From contig NZ_QFNM01000010.1 of NCBI RefSeq assembly GCF_003248455.1, positions 7,702 through 71,701 on the forward strand: 64,000 bases of DNA, read 5' to 3'. A model generated the notes under the pieces. That model worked only from the letters and a program-made list of their open reading frames with translations, ran no database searches and had not been told where the DNA came from. How positions within the stretch are numbered: position 1 is the first letter of the stretch; the number at the start of each line of letters is the position of its first letter. This DNA comes from Brevundimonas sp. Its GTDB lineage: Bacteria; Pseudomonadota; Alphaproteobacteria; Caulobacterales; Caulobacteraceae. Position numbers and translations under genes: made by a program. Of this stretch, positions 25,680 to 37,152 are shown one piece after another.

Positions 25680-25803
25680 GCCGTGGCGGCTCTCGATGGT
25701 TCGAGAGCGGGAAGGGCGGTCGTATAGCGGCACGATCCGCCTGCATCAAGCGCCTTTGGCCGCGGGGGCGAGATTTCTGAGAAATCCCTGGCGGATCAAC
25801 GGC

Positions 25804-26160
25804 TCAGGCGGCGACCATCCGCTCGACCTCGTTGACCAGGTCGCGCAGGTGCACCGGCTTGGACAGGACCTTGGCGTCGGGCGAGGCCTGGGCGGCGGTC
25901 AGGGCCACGGCGGCGAAGCCGGTGATGAACATGATGCGCAGGCCGGGCTGGCGGGCGGCGGCGACGCGGGCCACCTCGATCCCGTCGGCGCCCGGCATGA
26001 CGATGTCGGTCAACAACAGGTCGTAGGGGCCGTGCTCCAGCGCGTCGATGGCGTCGTCGCCGTTCTCGCAGTCGATCACCTGATGGCCCGCGCGCTCCAG
26101 CGCCCGCGTCAGGAACCCGCGCAAGGAGCCGTCGTCTTCGGCCAGAAGGATACGCGCCAT
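25804..26160 (-). CDS. cpdR: CpdR-like single-domain response regulator
   Basis: 118 residues from ATG 26160 (MARILLAEDDGS) with AAGGG ten bases upstream. A single receiver: acid pocket E8-D9-D10, phosphoacceptor D52 (LLTDIVMPGADG), ITGFAAVAL and the lysine in VLSKPVHLRDLV. The VMFITGFAAVAL / KVLSKPxHLRDLVxEV pattern is that of CpdR. In Caulobacter, unphosphorylated CpdR brings ClpXP to the pole as an adaptor and is controlled by the CckA-ChpT phosphorelay. It has no output domain, and lies divergent from hutG. Confidence 0.88.
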   Translation of the reverse strand: MARILLAEDDGSLRGFLTRALERAGHQVIDCENGDDAIDALEHGPYDLLLTDIVMPGADGIEVARVAAARQPGLRIMFITGFAAVALTAAQASPDAKVLSKPVHLRDLVNEVERMVAA

Positions 26161-26271
26161 GGAAAACACCCTTGAAACAGCGGGTCAGCCTTAAGGCTGC
26201 AACGGTAAACCGCCCATGAAATTCAACGATCAGCCGACTTCCTTCCACAGCGAAACCCGCTATGCCGGGGC

Positions 26272-27117
26272 ATGACCGACGGCGGCGACATCTTTACGAT
26301 CACCGCGGCGTCGCCGGCGGCGGGCGCGACGGCCCTGGTCTTCGCTTCGCCCCATTCGGGCGACCGCTACCCCGAGGACATGGGCGCGGCGCCCGGTCTG
26401 AGCGCCGCCAGCCTGAGAAGCGCCGAGGACGCCCTGGTCGGGCGGCTGGTCGCCGAGGGGCCGCGACGGGGGGCGCCCCTGATCGAGGGGCGGATCGGCC
26501 GGGCCTATGTCGATCTGAACCGCGACCCCGACGAACTGGACCCCGCCCTGATCGCGGGGCTGGAGGGACCGACGGGGGCCAAGACGGCCGCGGGCTATGG
26601 CGTCCTGCCGCGTCTGGCCGGGGACGGGACGCCCCTTTACGCCCGTCGGCTGACGCTGGACGAGGCCAGGGCCAGGATCTCCGCGGTCCACCAGCCCTAT
26701 CATCAGGCGCTGGGGGAACTGATGCAGGCGACGCGGGACCGGCAGGGGCGAGCGGTGCTGATCGACTGGCATTCCATGCCCACGCGGGCGACGGGGGCCG
26801 AGGTGGTGCTGGGCGACCGCTACGGCTCGGCCTGCGGAGCGCGTCTGACCCGGCGGCTGCGCGCCCTGTTCGAAGGCGTGGGCTGGCGGGTGTCGCTGAA
26901 CCGTCCCTACGCCGGGGGCTGGTCCACCCAGCGCTGGGGCCGGCCGGAGGAGGGCTATGAGGCGATCCAGATCGAGATCAGCCGGGGCCTGTATCTGGAC
27001 GAGACCACCCTGGCGCCCGGCCTCGGCTTTCGCCGCACGGAAAAGGCGCTGGCCCGGGTGATCGCCGCCCTGTGTTCGGAGCCCTGGGCGCCGGACGCAG
27101 GCGCAAGGTGTGACTGA
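26272..27117 (+). CDS. N-formylglutamate amidohydrolase family protein
   Basis: 281 residues. The family hydrolyses N-formyl-L-glutamate to glutamate and formate in histidine breakdown. Motifs are VFASPHSGDRYP (metal-binding His), GRAYVDLNRDPDELD, DWHSMP and EIQIEISRGLYLDE. No other hut genes are near, so the physiological substrate is open. It starts 111 bases from cpdR and is followed by a good terminator. Confidence 0.88.
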   Translation: MTDGGDIFTITAASPAAGATALVFASPHSGDRYPEDMGAAPGLSAASLRSAEDALVGRLVAEGPRRGAPLIEGRIGRAYVDLNRDPDELDPALIAGLEGPTGAKTAAGYGVLPRLAGDGTPLYARRLTLDEARARISAVHQPYHQALGELMQATRDRQGRAVLIDWHSMPTRATGAEVVLGDRYGSACGARLTRRLRALFEGVGWRVSLNRPYAGGWSTQRWGRPEEGYEAIQIEISRGLYLDETTLAPGLGFRRTEKALARVIAALCSEPWAPDAGARCD

Positions 27118-27139
27118 TCGGCGATCAGATCAAAAAAAA

Positions 27140-27163
27140 GCCGCACCCGAGGGTGCGGCGTTT
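27140..27163 (+). terminator. Rho-independent terminator after the amidohydrolase gene
   Basis: A 9-bp perfect stem GCCGCACCC/GGGTGCGGC with a two-base loop step, preceded by a run of A and followed by GTTT. The flanking A-run means it can act on the minus strand as well. The 195 bases from here to 27358 hold no gene that I can support. Confidence 0.85.
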
Positions 27164-27358
27164 GAAGTCTATAGGGAGGAAACGCCCAGGAAGGGCAAGA
27201 CGCCCGGAGGCGTCGAAGATCAATCTAGGTTGCGATGCACAATGGGTCAAGACCCTCGGTGAATTTGCTCAGGTCACGCCGTGTTACGCAGTTGCGACGG
27301 TGAGCCGCCTTGGACCGGGTCGCGATCCTGGGCGGTTTCGCACCTGCGAAGCCGCGCC

Positions 27359-28042
27359 TCACTGTTCCAGCAGCCGCCGCGCATTGCGTATGGCGCGCGC
27401 AGCCGGCGAGGCCTCCTGGCGATAGATCAGCAGGCCGAACGCGGAGGCCACCCCCAGCGCCAGCCACAGCGGCCCGAACAGCCAGGCCGCCGCCGCCAGG
27501 GCGAAGTAATAGCCCCTCACCCCCTGGCTGAAGGCGCTGAGCGCCGGGTTCAGCAACTGGCCGGCCGCCGCGCTGAATGCTCTGCGATCGGTGCTGGAAT
27601 GCACTTCCGGGGCCGAGCCGATCAGGGCCAGGGTGTAGTTCATCTGGCGCAGCGCCCAGATGAAATCCAGGAAGCCGCGCGTCAGACAGACGATCACCAG
27701 CGCCAGCTTGGCCTCCAGGATCTTCATCGGCACGGTCTCCGCCCCGACAGCGGCGAACCCCTGCAACGCGCTCTCGCCCCCGAACAGGATGCCGCCCACC
27801 GCCGCGATCAGCAGCAGGTTGGTCGAGGCGAAGAAGGACGCCGAGTTGATCGAATGGCCCATAAGCTGGCTGTCCACCAGCCGAATCTCGCGATGGGCCA
27901 TGGACCGCATCCATACGGCGCGCACATGGGCCATGTCGTCGTTCAGCGAGCCGCCCTTCTTGCCGATGAAGGACAGGATGGGGCCGTAGCCCAGCCAGCA
28001 GATGAAAAACAGCGCAAGCGCCGCCCAGTCGATCCAGCTCAT
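27359..28042 (-). CDS. DUF599 family membrane protein
   Basis: 227 residues from MSWIDWAALALFFICWLGYG at 28042; the longer frame upstream has no support. Four hydrophobic spans are seen (about 5-22, 70-92, 110-128, 185-215). The conserved-looking N-terminal stretch is RAVWMRSMAHREIRLVDSQLMGHSINSASFFASTNLLLIAA. DUF599 proteins are inner-membrane proteins with no proven activity. It is convergent with hutG and divergent from ppa. Confidence 0.85.
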   Translation of the reverse strand: MSWIDWAALALFFICWLGYGPILSFIGKKGGSLNDDMAHVRAVWMRSMAHREIRLVDSQLMGHSINSASFFASTNLLLIAAVGGILFGGESALQGFAAVGAETVPMKILEAKLALVIVCLTRGFLDFIWALRQMNYTLALIGSAPEVHSSTDRRAFSAAAGQLLNPALSAFSQGVRGYYFALAAAAWLFGPLWLALGVASAFGLLIYRQEASPAARAIRNARRLLEQ

Positions 28043-28172
28043 AGGCCCATGATGTCCGCGATCCGCCGACCCTGTGCAAGTCCGTTCGCCACAGGTCGCG
28101 CTTGCCGCGGGCGCGCCCACGGCCTATCACCCTTCGCCTTTCGGAATTTCGCAGTCGCAGCAAAGACCCGCC

Positions 28173-28733
28173 ATGAACCTGGACGCCATCCCCGTCGGTC
28201 CGAACGCCCCCTGGGACATCAACGTCGTCATCGAGATCCCGCAGGGCGGGCTTCCGGTGAAATACGAAATGGACAAGGAATCCGGCGCCCTGTTCGTCGA
28301 CCGTTTCCTGCACACCGCCATGTACTATCCGGGCAACTACGGCTTCATCCCGCACACCCTGTCGGACGACGGCGATCCCTGCGACGTGATCGTGCTGAAC
28401 CCCACGCCGGTCGTGCCGGGCTGCGTCATCCGCTCGCGCCCCATCGGCGTGCTGATGATGGTGGACGAGGCCGGCGGCGACGAGAAGATCCTGGCCGTGC
28501 CGGTCGACAAGCTGAACCCCTATTACACCGAGATCGCCAGCTATCGTCAGCTGCCGGCCATCCTGATCGAGCAGATCGAGCACTTCTTCACCCGCTACAA
28601 GGACCTGGAGAAGGGCAAGTCGGTAACGGTCAAGGGCTGGGGCGACGCGGGCGAGGCCGCCGCCCTGATCGAGGCCGGGATGAAGGCCCATCAGGACAAG
28701 CTGGCCAAGAAGAAGGCCGCCGACGCCGCCTGA
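28173..28733 (+). CDS. ppa: Inorganic pyrophosphatase
   Basis: 186 residues from MNLDAIPVG at 28173. Family I soluble pyrophosphatase, hydrolysing PPi to phosphate with Mg2+. The active-site signature DGDPCDVIVL (D-x-D-P-x-D) and the surrounding EIPQGG-x-PVKYE, HTAMYYPGNYGFIPHTL are intact. Normal bacterial length. It is followed by a strong hairpin. Confidence 0.97.
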   Translation: MNLDAIPVGPNAPWDINVVIEIPQGGLPVKYEMDKESGALFVDRFLHTAMYYPGNYGFIPHTLSDDGDPCDVIVLNPTPVVPGCVIRSRPIGVLMMVDEAGGDEKILAVPVDKLNPYYTEIASYRQLPAILIEQIEHFFTRYKDLEKGKSVTVKGWGDAGEAAALIEAGMKAHQDKLAKKKAADAA

Positions 28734-28759
28734 TCCCGGCGCGGACGCACGACGCACCG

Positions 28760-28790
28760 AGGCGTCCCCCGGTTCGGGGGACGCCTTTCT
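28760..28790 (+). terminator. Rho-independent terminator after ppa
   Basis: An 11-bp perfect stem, AGGCGTCCCCC pairing with GGGGGACGCCT across a GGTTC loop, followed by TTCTT. It separates ppa from hslU. Confidence 0.9.
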
Positions 28791-28869
28791 TGCAGGTAAA
28801 TGCGGGGGATGCGGCGCCGCGACGCCGTGGCCCCTCCCGCAACGGTTTGCGGCCTCCTATCTGGTCGGC

Positions 28870-30171
28870 ATGACTGAACTGACCCCCCGCGAGATCGTCT
28901 CGGAACTGGATCGCTACATCGTCGGCCAGGACGACGCGAAGCGCGCCGTCGCCGTCGCCCTGAGGAACCGCTGGCGCAGGAAGCGCGTGCCGGCGGATCT
29001 GCGCGACGAGGTGACGCCCAAGAACATCCTGATGATCGGCCCCACCGGCGTCGGCAAGACCGAGATCGCGCGACGCCTGGCCAAGCTGGCCGGATCGCCC
29101 TTCCTGAAGGTCGAGGCGACCAAGTTCACCGAGGTCGGCTACGTCGGCCGCGACGTGGACCAGATCGTGCGCGACCTGGTCGAGAGCGCCCTGGTCATGG
29201 TGCGCGAGCGCCGGCGCGGCGACGTGCGGGCGCGGGCCGAAGCCGCCGCCGAGGACCGCATCCTGGACGCCCTGGTCGGGCCGGGCGCGGGGCCGACGAC
29301 GCGCGACAGCTTCAGGAAGAAGCTGCGGGCCGGCGAACTGGACGACAAGGAGATCGAGATATCCCTGGCCGACAACGCCTCGCCGATCCAGGGGCTGGAC
29401 CTGCCGGGCGGCGGCAACGTCGGCCTGCTGAACCTGTCGGAAATGCTGGGCAAGATGGGCGGCGGGCGCACCAGGACGGTCAAGCTGAGCGTCCGCGACG
29501 CGACCACGCCCCTGATCGCCGAGGAGGGCGACAAGCTGCTGGATCAGGACAGCCTGACCCAGGAGGCCCTGCTGCTGGCCGAGAACGAGGGCATCGTCTT
29601 CCTGGACGAGATCGACAAGGTGGCGGCGCGCCAGGGCGCATCCGGCGCCGACGTGTCGCGCGAGGGGGTCCAGCGCGACCTCTTGCCCCTGATCGAAGGC
29701 ACCACGGTTTCGACCAAATACGGGCCGGTCAAGACCGACCACATCCTGTTCATCGCCTCGGGCGCCTTCCACGTGGCCAAGCCGTCGGACCTCTTGCCCG
29801 AGCTTCAGGGCCGGCTGCCGATCCGGGTCGAGCTGAAGGCCCTGACGCGCGACGACTTCAAGCGCATCCTGACCGAGCCGGAGGCCAATCTGATCCGTCA
29901 GAACCAGGCGCTGCTGGCCACCGAGGACGTGACCCTGGTCTTCACCGACGACGCGGTCGAGGCCATGGCCGATGCGGCCGTGGCGGCCAACAGCGCGGTC
30001 GAGAACATCGGCGCGCGCCGGCTCCAGACCGTGCTGGAGCGGGTGCTGGAGGAGACCAGCTTCAAGGCTTCCGACCTGTCGGGCCAGACCGTCGCCTTCG
30101 ACGCCGAGGCCGTGCGCGGCCGCATGGAGGCCCTGACCAAGGACGTAGACCTGAGCCGGTTCATCCTCTGA
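28870..30171 (+). CDS. hslU: ATP-dependent protease ATPase subunit HslU
   Basis: 433 residues. HslU is the AAA+ unfoldase of the HslUV protease and works with the HslV peptidase, which is not in this window beside it. Motifs: TPREIVSELDRYIVGQDDAKRA start, Walker A GPTGVGKTE, Walker B FLDEIDKV, the I-domain with an Arg-rich insertion (RRRGDVRARAEAAAEDRI), sensor 2 ENIGARRLQTVLE, and the conserved C-terminal tail LSRFIL that docks into HslV. Confidence 0.96.
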   Translation: MTELTPREIVSELDRYIVGQDDAKRAVAVALRNRWRRKRVPADLRDEVTPKNILMIGPTGVGKTEIARRLAKLAGSPFLKVEATKFTEVGYVGRDVDQIVRDLVESALVMVRERRRGDVRARAEAAAEDRILDALVGPGAGPTTRDSFRKKLRAGELDDKEIEISLADNASPIQGLDLPGGGNVGLLNLSEMLGKMGGGRTRTVKLSVRDATTPLIAEEGDKLLDQDSLTQEALLLAENEGIVFLDEIDKVAARQGASGADVSREGVQRDLLPLIEGTTVSTKYGPVKTDHILFIASGAFHVAKPSDLLPELQGRLPIRVELKALTRDDFKRILTEPEANLIRQNQALLATEDVTLVFTDDAVEAMADAAVAANSAVENIGARRLQTVLERVLEETSFKASDLSGQTVAFDAEAVRGRMEALTKDVDLSRFIL

Positions 30172-30180
30172 GCCGCTGGC

Positions 30181-31455
30181 TCAGCGATCCCGCTTCAGGC
30201 GGCGTTTCAGCAGCTTGTCCGCCACCGCCTCGGCCTGGCGCTGGGTGAAGGCCAGGGCCGCCGGATTGCCGCGCCGGGGCCCGACGCTGTCGGCGACCGT
30301 GGCCCCGCGCTCGCCCAGCGGCAGGGGCTTGCCGGTGGTGGTGTCTATGGCGGTCTGGTGCTCGATCTCGGCGTTCAGCGCGGCGCCCAGCAGGATCACC
30401 TGCACCGACAGCCAGGTCCACAGCAGGAAACCCATCATGGCCGCCAGCGGCCCATAGCTGTCGGTCCGAACGAAGTTGGACAGATACCAGCTGAAGACCA
30501 GCGACAGGCTGACGCTCAGCGTCGCCGAGAAGATCGCCCCCGGCGTCAGCCAGCGCCAGCGCGCGTTCTGGCGGCACGGCCCATAGCGATAGATGACCAT
30601 CAGGGCCAGCACATAGCCCGCGAACAGCAGCGGCCAGCGCAGGGGGGCGAACAGGCCCCACTCCTCCTCCAGGCCGAACAGGCGCACCACCACCGGCACC
30701 CCGACCACCAGGCCCGAGGTCACGAGCACGGCCAGCAGCCCCCCGACGGTGAAGGCCAGGCAGACCAGGTTGTAGCGGATGAAGTTGCGCTTCTCGGTCT
30801 CGTGGTAGGCGACGTTCAGCCCGTAGAACAGCATCTTGATCGCCCCGTTGGCGGCCCACAGCGACAGGGCCAGGGTCCAGATCAGGGTCAGGGTCAGCTG
30901 GGTGCTGGAATTCTCGGCCAGGCGCTGCATCTGGGCGCCCAGGAACTCGGCGATGGTGGCGGGCATCATGGCCGAGAGGAATTGCAGCCGCCCCCAGGCG
31001 TCGGACGGATCGGCGAACAGGCCGTAGACCGTGACGAACGAGCCCAGCAGCGGAAACAGCGACAACAGGGTGAAGAAGGTCACGCCCCCCGCCACGAAGC
31101 CCACCCGGTCGCCGAAATAGGAGGCCCCGGCGCGCCAGACGATGTCGGTCCAGCCTTTGCGCGGAATGCGGTGCGGCCGGTCGGCCAGCCGGCCGCGCCC
31201 CGGCTCCTTGGCGTCGTAGTCGGCCGGCGTGGGCGGCGGGGGCGGCAGGATCTCGGGCCGGGGCGCGCGCAGCTCCACCCCCACCTTGTGCCCCTGGCTG
31301 TAGAGCAGATGCGCCGCGCCTGCGCCCGCCGCCAGACCGCCGAAGACGGCCGCCAGATAGCGCCACAGGCCGCCTCTCGCCCGGCCGCGCCCCATCGGCG
31401 AACGGGCCGAGACGTTTGCGGTCAGACGGGACAGGAAGGCGGAGCGCTTGGACAT
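30181..31455 (-). CDS. YihY/virulence factor BrkB family membrane protein
   Basis: 424 residues from ATG 31455 (MSKRSAFLS). A short membrane segment near residues 35-50 and a Pro-rich linker precede the six-span YihY core: GDRVGFVAGGVTFFTLLSLFPLLGSFVTVYGL, LWAANGAIKMLFYGLNVAY, and the last helices SYGPLAAMMGFLLWTWLSVQVILLGAALNAEIE. The YihY family was once misnamed RNase BN; its function is not settled. It converges with hslU and is divergent from prmC. Confidence 0.9.
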   Translation of the reverse strand: MSKRSAFLSRLTANVSARSPMGRGRARGGLWRYLAAVFGGLAAGAGAAHLLYSQGHKVGVELRAPRPEILPPPPPTPADYDAKEPGRGRLADRPHRIPRKGWTDIVWRAGASYFGDRVGFVAGGVTFFTLLSLFPLLGSFVTVYGLFADPSDAWGRLQFLSAMMPATIAEFLGAQMQRLAENSSTQLTLTLIWTLALSLWAANGAIKMLFYGLNVAYHETEKRNFIRYNLVCLAFTVGGLLAVLVTSGLVVGVPVVVRLFGLEEEWGLFAPLRWPLLFAGYVLALMVIYRYGPCRQNARWRWLTPGAIFSATLSVSLSLVFSWYLSNFVRTDSYGPLAAMMGFLLWTWLSVQVILLGAALNAEIEHQTAIDTTTGKPLPLGERGATVADSVGPRRGNPAALAFTQRQAEAVADKLLKRRLKRDR

Positions 31456-31532
31456 GATGTGGCGAACGGTATAGCTGGCGACCCGTTCCGCGAAGGCTTG
31501 AAATCGTCGTCCGCCGGGGCCAATCAACGCCG

Positions 31533-32456
31533 ATGACCGACCCGATCTCTCCAAAGCCCGCCCCCGATCAGGCTGACGACGCCCCGACCCTGCTGGCGGC
31601 CTGGAAGGCGGCGCAGGCGCGGCTGAAGACCGGCCGCATCGACAGCCCCGCCATCGACGCCCGCCTGCTGCTGGAGGCCGCCGCCGGCGCCAGCCGCATG
31701 GACATCCTGACCGACCCCTACCGCATCGTCACCGCCGACCAGCTGGTCGCCTACGAGGCCATGGTCGAACGCCGGCTGAAGCGCGAGCCGGTGTCGCGCA
31801 TCGTCGGCAGGAAGGGCTTCTGGAAGATCATGCTGAACGTCACCCCCGACGTCCTCAGCCCCCGCCCCGACACCGAGACCCTGATGGACGTGGCCCTGCT
31901 GGCCTTCGCCCGCAACGAGACGTTCGAGGCCATCGACCTGGGGACCGGCTCGGGCGCCATCCTCCTGGCGCTGCTGTCCGAGCGGCCGGCCGCCAAGGGC
32001 GTCGGCACCGACATCTCGACCGAGGCCCTAGCCGTGGCCCGGGAGAACGCCGCCAACCTGGACCTGAACGACCGCGCCGCCTTCCTGCGCACCGAATGGG
32101 CGGCGGGCTTCGGCGACGCCAGCTTCGATCTGGTGCTGTCCAACCCGCCCTATATCCCGACCGACCATATCGCGACCCTGGACCCCGAGGTCCGCGACCA
32201 CGACCCGCATCTGGCTCTGGACGGCGGGCCGGACGGCTTGCAGGCTTACCGCGACCTGGCGCCCGAGGTGAAACGCATCCTGAAGCCGCTGGGCGTCTTC
32301 GCCGTCGAGATCGGTTTCGACCAAGGCCCGCAGGTCAAGGCCCTGTTCGAGGCCGCCGGCTTCACCGACGTCAAGATCGTCAAGGACCTGGCCGACCGCG
32401 ACCGCGTCGTCACCAACGGCCCCGACCCCCGGACCAACCCGATCCCGCAGGCGTGA
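31533..32456 (+). CDS. prmC: Peptide chain release factor N5-glutamine methyltransferase
   Basis: 307 residues. PrmC methylates the GGQ glutamine of RF1/RF2. An N-terminal helical domain (IDSPAIDARLLLEAAAGASRMDIL) precedes the methylase with SAM motif AIDLGTGSGAILLALL and the catalytic NPPY (LSNPPYIPTD). Its normal partner prfA must lie elsewhere. Downstream is a repeat-rich accessory patch. Confidence 0.95.
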   Translation: MTDPISPKPAPDQADDAPTLLAAWKAAQARLKTGRIDSPAIDARLLLEAAAGASRMDILTDPYRIVTADQLVAYEAMVERRLKREPVSRIVGRKGFWKIMLNVTPDVLSPRPDTETLMDVALLAFARNETFEAIDLGTGSGAILLALLSERPAAKGVGTDISTEALAVARENAANLDLNDRAAFLRTEWAAGFGDASFDLVLSNPPYIPTDHIATLDPEVRDHDPHLALDGGPDGLQAYRDLAPEVKRILKPLGVFAVEIGFDQGPQVKALFEAAGFTDVKIVKDLADRDRVVTNGPDPRTNPIPQA

Positions 32457-32851
32457 AGGTTTTCAGACTCTGCGGCGTGAAAAACAGAGTCTGAATAGTG
32501 TGAATCGTCTGAAATCCCCTTCCCCGTTCCTGCCGCGCGTTCGATGCGGACGCGCGAAGACAGGATCGCACGGTTTCGGGGCATGAGAGGAAAGATGACG
32601 CTGGCGGGCGGCAGGGGGTTGAAATCGTTCGACTGATCCCTCGCGAATAGGATGGCCCCCCGTCCTTTCGTCATCCTCCGGCGAGCCGCATTTTCGCGGC
32701 GCAGACCGGGGGACCCAGCGGCGCCGAAGGCGATCCATCCGACTCGTGATGTTTGGACATCGCGTCCGCGACAGGTTCGCGCACAATCTTAGCTGTATGG
32801 ACTCGCTACCTCGAATCGGCGATGTTCTAGTTTCGTTCGATGGAGGCTTGC
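32457..32851. other. Intergenic region after prmC with a REP-like repeat
   Basis: No gene is supported here. It holds a REP-like unit at 32664-32733 (CCTTTCGTCATCCTCCGGCG ... CCCAGCGGCGCCGAAGGCGA). Near 32466-32490 there are short facing pieces (CAGACTCTGC and GCAGAGTCTG-like) just after the prmC stop, which could form a terminator. Base composition falls toward 32780. Confidence 0.55.
32664..32733 (+). repeat. REP-like repeat, left copy
   Basis: About 70 bases, starting CCTTTCGTCATCCTCCGG and ending GCGGCGCCGAAGGCGA. Nearly the same sequence is present in reverse at 33171-33239 with a few changes. The two copies face each other around the small protein gene at 32852-33040. Confidence 0.8.
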
Positions 32852-33040
32852 ATGGGCAAGAATACAGGCGAAGGTTTTCGACAAGGCGCCGTTCGCGGCC
32901 GCACCCAATTCCAGCAGCCGAACGGCGACTGGCAAAAGCGCAACGAAGGCAATGGTCAGTTCATGGAGCGAAAATCGTCTCCGGGACCGTTCAAAGGCGT
33001 CGCGAAAGAGCCGGACGGCAGGGACACCAAAAACTCGTAA
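32852..33040 (+). CDS. Small basic hydrophilic protein of unknown function
   Basis: 62 residues: MGKNTGEGFRQGAVRGRTQF, then QQPNGDWQKRNEGNGQFMER, ending SKSP-like and EPDGRDTKNS. GGAGG lies six bases before the ATG. The layout GKxTGxGFRxGAVxGRxQ ... W-x-KR ... FM ... PFKGV looks like that of small proteins I have seen annotated as hypothetical in many bacteria, which supports it being a real gene. It is rich in Gly, Arg, Lys and Asn with no membrane segment, so nucleic acid binding is possible but unproven. It is bracketed by REP-like repeats. Confidence 0.65.
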   Translation: MGKNTGEGFRQGAVRGRTQFQQPNGDWQKRNEGNGQFMERKSSPGPFKGVAKEPDGRDTKNS

Positions 33041-33067
33041 GCGGTTCTATCCGACAAACCCGCTTCT

Positions 33068-33239
33068 CCTTTCGTCATCCTCCGGGCCGCGCAGCGGAAC
33101 CGGGGGATCAAGTGGCGCGCGAGAGCGCGAACCTGCCGGGACGAAGTGTTGATCGGAAGTCGGACAGATTTCGCCTTCGGCGCCGCTGGGTTCCCCGGTC
33201 TGCGCCGCGAAGACGCGGCTTGCCGAGGATGACGAAAGG
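33068..33239. repeat. REP-like repeats, middle and right copies forming an inverted pair
   Basis: The left end (33068) reads CCTTTCGTCATCCTCCGG and the right end (33239, read backward) CCTTTCGTCATCCTCGGC, so the segment is itself an inverted pair about 170 bases long. The right 69 bases match the left copy at 32664 in reverse. Confidence 0.75.
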
Positions 33240-33252
33240 GAGATCATCAAGC

Positions 33253-34062
33253 GTGGGTGAACCTAGCGACGACTGCAGAATCCTTGTTTTCGTGCGTCCT
33301 GCAAGTAGCAAACCGAATCAATCCCTTGATCTTAGAATGAAGAATTTCCTTCTGACCGGAGAAGGGACTGAGCCTCTCGACGACAAGCGGTTTTCTGCTC
33401 ACCACAGGACTGGGAAGATAGCCGACTATCTTCTCTGGAACCGTCAGTTCATCGCGGAACTCAAACAGATTGAGGGATATCCCGCCAAACGAATGACACG
33501 TCTGCTAGACGACGCGCTCCGCCAAGAACCTCGCATAGTGGTTTTTGGCACCGTGGGAATTAATCGCATCCTAGCGGATCGCAAAAACGGCATCGAAATC
33601 AATGAAATGATGGTGACGATAGGCGGTCGTCCCGTAAGAAAGATGCTTCAACTAGCAGATCCGCAAATCGGCGCTACTCGTTCAAAAATTGGGCTTCCGA
33701 ATGCGGTCGGCTTAGCGATTGTTCTGATCGACGAACCTCAAAAGATCGAGGCGTCAGTCGCGGCTTACGCGGTCCGAGTCGCTCTTCAGGCCAACGAACC
33801 TGCTCTACGAGAAATCGACTGTGTTTGGGTTTCTATTGAAGCACATCAGGTCGCGCTGCCAGATGGTCAACTAGGTTATCCCGAGCTGTGCATCTGGCGT
33901 GCCGGTCGTCGCTCGGAAATGGAGCGGTTTATGATGGGTCAAATGATCGATGCCTGGGCTCAGTTCAATAACTGCAAACTTGAGAATTTGGACCATACGA
34001 GCGGGTGGGCCACCCTAAAGCCCATAGGCAGAGGGTGGCCTCTATCGCTGCAGCTAGAATAA
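33253..34062 (+). CDS. Orphan protein with PD-(D/E)XK nuclease-like motif
   Basis: 269 residues from the GTG at 33253; an ATG at 33337 would give 241. Longer frames run back through REP sequence and are rejected. The stretch HHRTGKIADYLLWNRQF then IAELKQIEG gives D58 ... E69-L-K71, the spacing and strand pattern of PD-(D/E)XK nucleases. The remainder has GNV-like substrate-loop features (GLPNAVGLAIVLIDEP) and a C-terminal acidic tail. Its base composition is clearly lower in GC than the core genes beside it and codon use differs (AAT, TTT, ATT common), so it was probably acquired. No partner gene or known defence operon is beside it. Function is not assigned. Confidence 0.6.
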   Translation: MGEPSDDCRILVFVRPASSKPNQSLDLRMKNFLLTGEGTEPLDDKRFSAHHRTGKIADYLLWNRQFIAELKQIEGYPAKRMTRLLDDALRQEPRIVVFGTVGINRILADRKNGIEINEMMVTIGGRPVRKMLQLADPQIGATRSKIGLPNAVGLAIVLIDEPQKIEASVAAYAVRVALQANEPALREIDCVWVSIEAHQVALPDGQLGYPELCIWRAGRRSEMERFMMGQMIDAWAQFNNCKLENLDHTSGWATLKPIGRGWPLSLQLE

Positions 34063-34064
34063 TC

Positions 34065-36653
<2,589 letters not shown>

Positions 36654-36774
36654 TTGTTCGATTCCCCTCGTAAGGCGGATGGTCTCTCAATGCGTCCTTT
36701 CAGGAAGCGGCGCCTTGAGCTTTCGCAAACGAGATGGTGTCGCCTATTTGCCGCACAAGAGCGTCCGGCGGAAA

Positions 36775-37152
36775 TCAGAGCCGCCGCAAAGCCGCGATGT
36801 CGGAATCGTCTGGCTGGGAGTTGAAGGCGAAACGCGCGGCCGGCGCCTGCTCGTGCAGCAGATTCATCAGCTGCTCGAACCGCTGGGCCATGGGCGGCAG
36901 GACCCGCAGCCCTGCGCCGATGACGATGACGGTCCAATCGCGCCTGGCCAGGGCGGCGCCGACCTGGGTCTCCAGAGCGTCCTCCTCGCCGGTCAACAGG
37001 ATGTCGGCCTCGAAACCCCGCGCTCGCAATCGATCGCGCGATCCCTCCAACCCCTCCATGACCTTTGCGGCCGACATGTCAGGCGGGGCGTCAGGTGCGT
37101 CGAAGTCGATCAGGCTGGGATCTTCGCCGATGATGAGGACGGAAGAGGACAT
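36775..37152 (-). CDS. Small cytoplasmic protein of unknown function
   Basis: 125 residues. The fold looks alpha/beta and Rossmann-like: MSSSVLIIGEDPSLIDF, a central GFEADILLTGEEDALETQV, and DWTVIVIGAGLRVLPPMAQRFEQLMNLLHEQAP. No signal peptide or membrane span. The alternation resembles small DUF proteins of alphaproteobacteria beside clpB, but I cannot name a family. It lies upstream of clpB on the same strand after a 120-base gap. Confidence 0.65.
   Translation of the reverse strand: MSSSVLIIGEDPSLIDFDAPDAPPDMSAAKVMEGLEGSRDRLRARGFEADILLTGEEDALETQVGAALARRDWTVIVIGAGLRVLPPMAQRFEQLMNLLHEQAPAARFAFNSQPDDSDIAALRRL

Noticed and set aside
28870..30171. hslU without hslV as an unusual orphan
   Set aside because: hslV may simply lie elsewhere in the genome; the HslV-docking tail is intact, so nothing odd can be claimed from the window.
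32746..33252. Longer N-terminus for the nuclease-like gene, starting at 32746
   Set aside because: It would translate the REP-like repeats and overlap the small protein gene; the GTG at 33253 is more credible.
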